From Spirochaetota bacterium (GTDB lineage: Bacteria > Spirochaetota > Spirochaetia > Treponematales > Rectinemataceae), in the NCBI GenBank assembly GCA_023421875.1, contig JAEZSM010000155.1:1-6417 (forward strand): a DNA stretch of 6,417 nt, read 5' to 3'. The translations under genes were made by a program, and so were the position numbers. The notes beneath the pieces are model-generated. The model searched no databases, was not told where the DNA came from, and saw nothing but the letters and a program-made list of their open reading frames with translations. Positions 4,830-6,417 of this stretch are shown in pieces (position 1 is the stretch's first letter; each line of letters begins with the position of its first letter).

Positions 4830-6417
4830 CTATTCTATTCTTCTGATCATGTTGTTTCCCATATCTGTGATATAAAGGAATATACCATCTGTGGTTATGC
4901 CGCCTGGTTGATTGAATCTCGCATCCCCGCCGATTCCATCCCTCGAGCCAGAATTGGATGTAGAGCCCCCTACGACAGATACCTCTTTGGTATATAAATC
5001 CATTTTTTTAATTACATGACCTAGCCGATCAACTATATACAGATTAGTGCCGTTTAAGAGCAGATTAAGCGGATTAATAAATTCTGTTGATAAGGTCTCG
5101 ACTTGCATCGTTGCCAAGGACATTCGTTTTATTGTCCCGCCATTGCCACCCTCAGCGACATACAAATACAATCCATCTGTGGCAAGGCCATTAGGAATGT
5201 CAAAGTCGCCTGGACTGCTTATTGTTTCTACGGTTCTTGTCGCGATCTCGATTCTTCGAATTCTATCCACTTCAGGCTCAGAAATATACAAGTACCTGCT
5301 GTCGCAAGTAATTCCATTAGGAGACATGAACTTAGCTGCTGTTCCTATTCCATCGATACTTCCGTAACTACCTCCTGCCAGAGTCGTTACCATGGTCGTA
5401 GCTATGTCTATCCTGCGGATACAGTGATTGTTTATATCGGTAAGATACAGGTATTCACCATCTGTCGTGATATTTCCTGGATTAAAGAAGCAGGCATAAG
5501 TACCTAGGCCATCTCGATAATCTGCTTCTATTGTTCCCCCTGCTACAGTACTCACCGCCTGAGTTGAAATGCCAACTTTCCTGACAGAAACACTTAGGTT
5601 ATCTGCGACATATAGATTTGCCCCATCGGTTGTAATTCCATAGGGAGAAGCAAACCTGGCATCGGTACCGATAGCATCGACCAACCCCGGTTCTGTTGCC
5701 CCCGCAAGGGTGGTGACCTTTCCGGTCAAATCAAGCGTTCGCCCCTGAATACTGCCGGCGAAGAGTTCACCCGGCACGACGGTAACTTCAAGGCTTTTGC
5801 TACCCGCGGTAGTTCTGCTTACCGCGGTAGCAATCAGATCGATTTGATAGCACCCGTACCCCCAATTGCTGCCTCCGCTCCACGTCGCTCCGATAGGTTC
5901 TTGCTTTATTCCATTCACGTACCAGGAGTAATTGATCTCTTCAGAAGAGTTTTCGACGACAGCAGACAGATCGAGCGTATCCCCGACTGAAATGATGGAT
6001 TTCCCGCCTTGAATGAGAACGCTCAGGGGATTGTTCATGGCGGATGTGATTGCGGCCTTGACGCTCCCGAAATCCTGGCTTTGCACTGGGGAGAAGATGA
6101 AGGTCCCGCTGGTGGTTTTTCCCTTGATGATCCTGACGATGTCGGCCTTGCCCGCTTTAGGAGTGCTCCCATCCTTTATCAGCACTACAAGTTCGTAGTA
6201 GCCTGTAGGCAGGCCATCAGAAATATTCGTTGCGACATTGCCGGCGATAGTGAAGTTGAGATTGATGGGAGACCCGCTGCTGATAGCGGTCAGTGTGGCA
6301 TCAACCTGAGGATTTGCGATCCCTGTAGCCGAAAAATCCACGGAGAGATTAAACAAACCGGTGCCGTCCAAAGGGCTCACTCTAATTTCAAGATTTGAGT
6401 TTTCTCCCGCCTTCACC
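4830..6417 (-). CDS. NHL-repeat beta-propeller protein with Ig-like domain (5' end outside window)
   Basis: This is the C-terminal 528 residues of a larger protein; its true start lies beyond the right edge, and the first visible codon (GTG, 6416) need not be a start. Three parts are visible. Residues 8-112 form a beta-rich domain (RVSPLDGTGLFNLSV, then PTGYYELVVLIKDG). Residues 132-215 resemble an Ig or PKD domain (SVGDTLDLSAVVENSSEEI, then YSWYVNG). Residues 232-528 hold six NHL-type repeats built around 'DGIGTxAxFxxPxGITTDGxxLYxxDxxNxxIRRI'. Such architectures are normally exported or surface-exposed and bind ligands or partners. A signal peptide or lipobox would be in the missing part. 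The catalytic residues of NHL enzymes such as peptidyl-alpha-hydroxyglycine lyases cannot be assigned. It lies 47 bp before the DUF72 gene. No function can be assigned with confidence; a binding or scaffold role is most likely. Confidence 0.85.
   Translation of the reverse strand, partial: VKAGENSNLEIRVSPLDGTGLFNLSVDFSATGIANPQVDATLTAISSGSPINLNFTIAGNVATNISDGLPTGYYELVVLIKDGSTPKAGKADIVRIIKGKTTSGTFIFSPVQSQDFGSVKAAITSAMNNPLSVLIQGGKSIISVGDTLDLSAVVENSSEEINYSWYVNGIKQEPIGATWSGGSNWGYGCYQIDLIATAVSRTTAGSKSLEVTVVPGELFAGSIQGRTLDLTGKVTTLAGATEPGLVDAIGTDARFASPYGITTDGANLYVADNLSVSVRKVGISTQAVSTVAGGTIEADYRDGLGTYACFFNPGNITTDGEYLYLTDINNHCIRRIDIATTMVTTLAGGSYGSIDGIGTAAKFMSPNGITCDSRYLYISEPEVDRIRRIEIATRTVETISSPGDFDIPNGLATDGLYLYVAEGGNGGTIKRMSLATMQVETLSTEFINPLNLLLNGTNLYIVDRLGHVIKKMDLYTKEVSVVGGSTSNSGSRDGIGGDARFNQPGGITTDGIFLYITDMGNNMIRRIE
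4833..5723 (-). repeat. Six NHL repeats forming a predicted six-bladed propeller
   Basis: In gene order the units are at 5723-5559, 5558-5394, 5393-5235, 5234-5106, 5105-4986 and 4985-4833. Units 1, 2, 3 and 6 are long (about 51-55 residues) and carry the 'DGxGTxAxF' insertion. Units 4 and 5 are short (about 40-43 residues) and lack it. Each contains a TVxTL(A)GG-type strand and an LYxxD-type strand. The repeats are diverged at DNA level, so this is an old duplication and not a recent tandem array. Confidence 0.8.

Noticed and set aside
6009..6398. 129-residue plus-strand frame rich in Cys and His
   Set aside because: It is antisense to the beta-domain region of the NHL protein, whose frame has clear domain structure. 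The apparent Cys/His content comes from the opposite strand.

Overview
The window reads as a bacterial chromosome segment of intermediate G+C, probably from a Gram-negative organism. I suspect a spirochaete of the Treponema type. The reasons are the surface or secreted NHL protein with a 'PLDGTGLF' type N-terminal domain and the family-1 sugar-binding protein paired with a ROK regulator. This assignment is a recollection of family distribution, not something the sequence proves.

Layout from left to right: (1) 29-1306, minus strand, an exported family-1 ABC solute-binding protein, with the rest of the transporter probably just beyond the left edge. (2) 1307-1452, a compact divergent control region. 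Each strand has a promoter with a perfect TTGACA -35 box, and the two promoters overlap. A 21-bp inverted repeat lies in the spacer of one and over the predicted start site of the other. (3) 1453-2565, plus strand, a mandelate-racemase-subgroup enolase-superfamily enzyme with all expected catalytic residues. (4) 2555-3754, minus strand, a ROK-family transcriptional regulator whose 3' end overlaps the enzyme gene by 11 bp. (5) 3874-4782, minus strand, a DUF72 (YecE-like) TIM-barrel protein. (6) 4830 to the right edge, minus strand, the C-terminal 528 residues of a protein with an N-terminal beta domain, an Ig/PKD-like domain and a six-repeat NHL propeller.

Genes 1, 3 and 4 look like one catabolic module: a binding protein captures a sugar or sugar acid, the enolase-superfamily enzyme dehydrates, cycloisomerises or epimerises an acid-sugar intermediate, and the ROK protein senses a sugar and represses. 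The likeliest target is the shared palindrome, which could switch transport and catabolism off together. The substrate cannot be read from the sequence. The DUF72 and NHL genes show no clear functional link to this module. I see no RNA genes, CRISPR arrays, insertion sequences or clear intrinsic terminators. No stretch longer than 300 bases lacks a gene.
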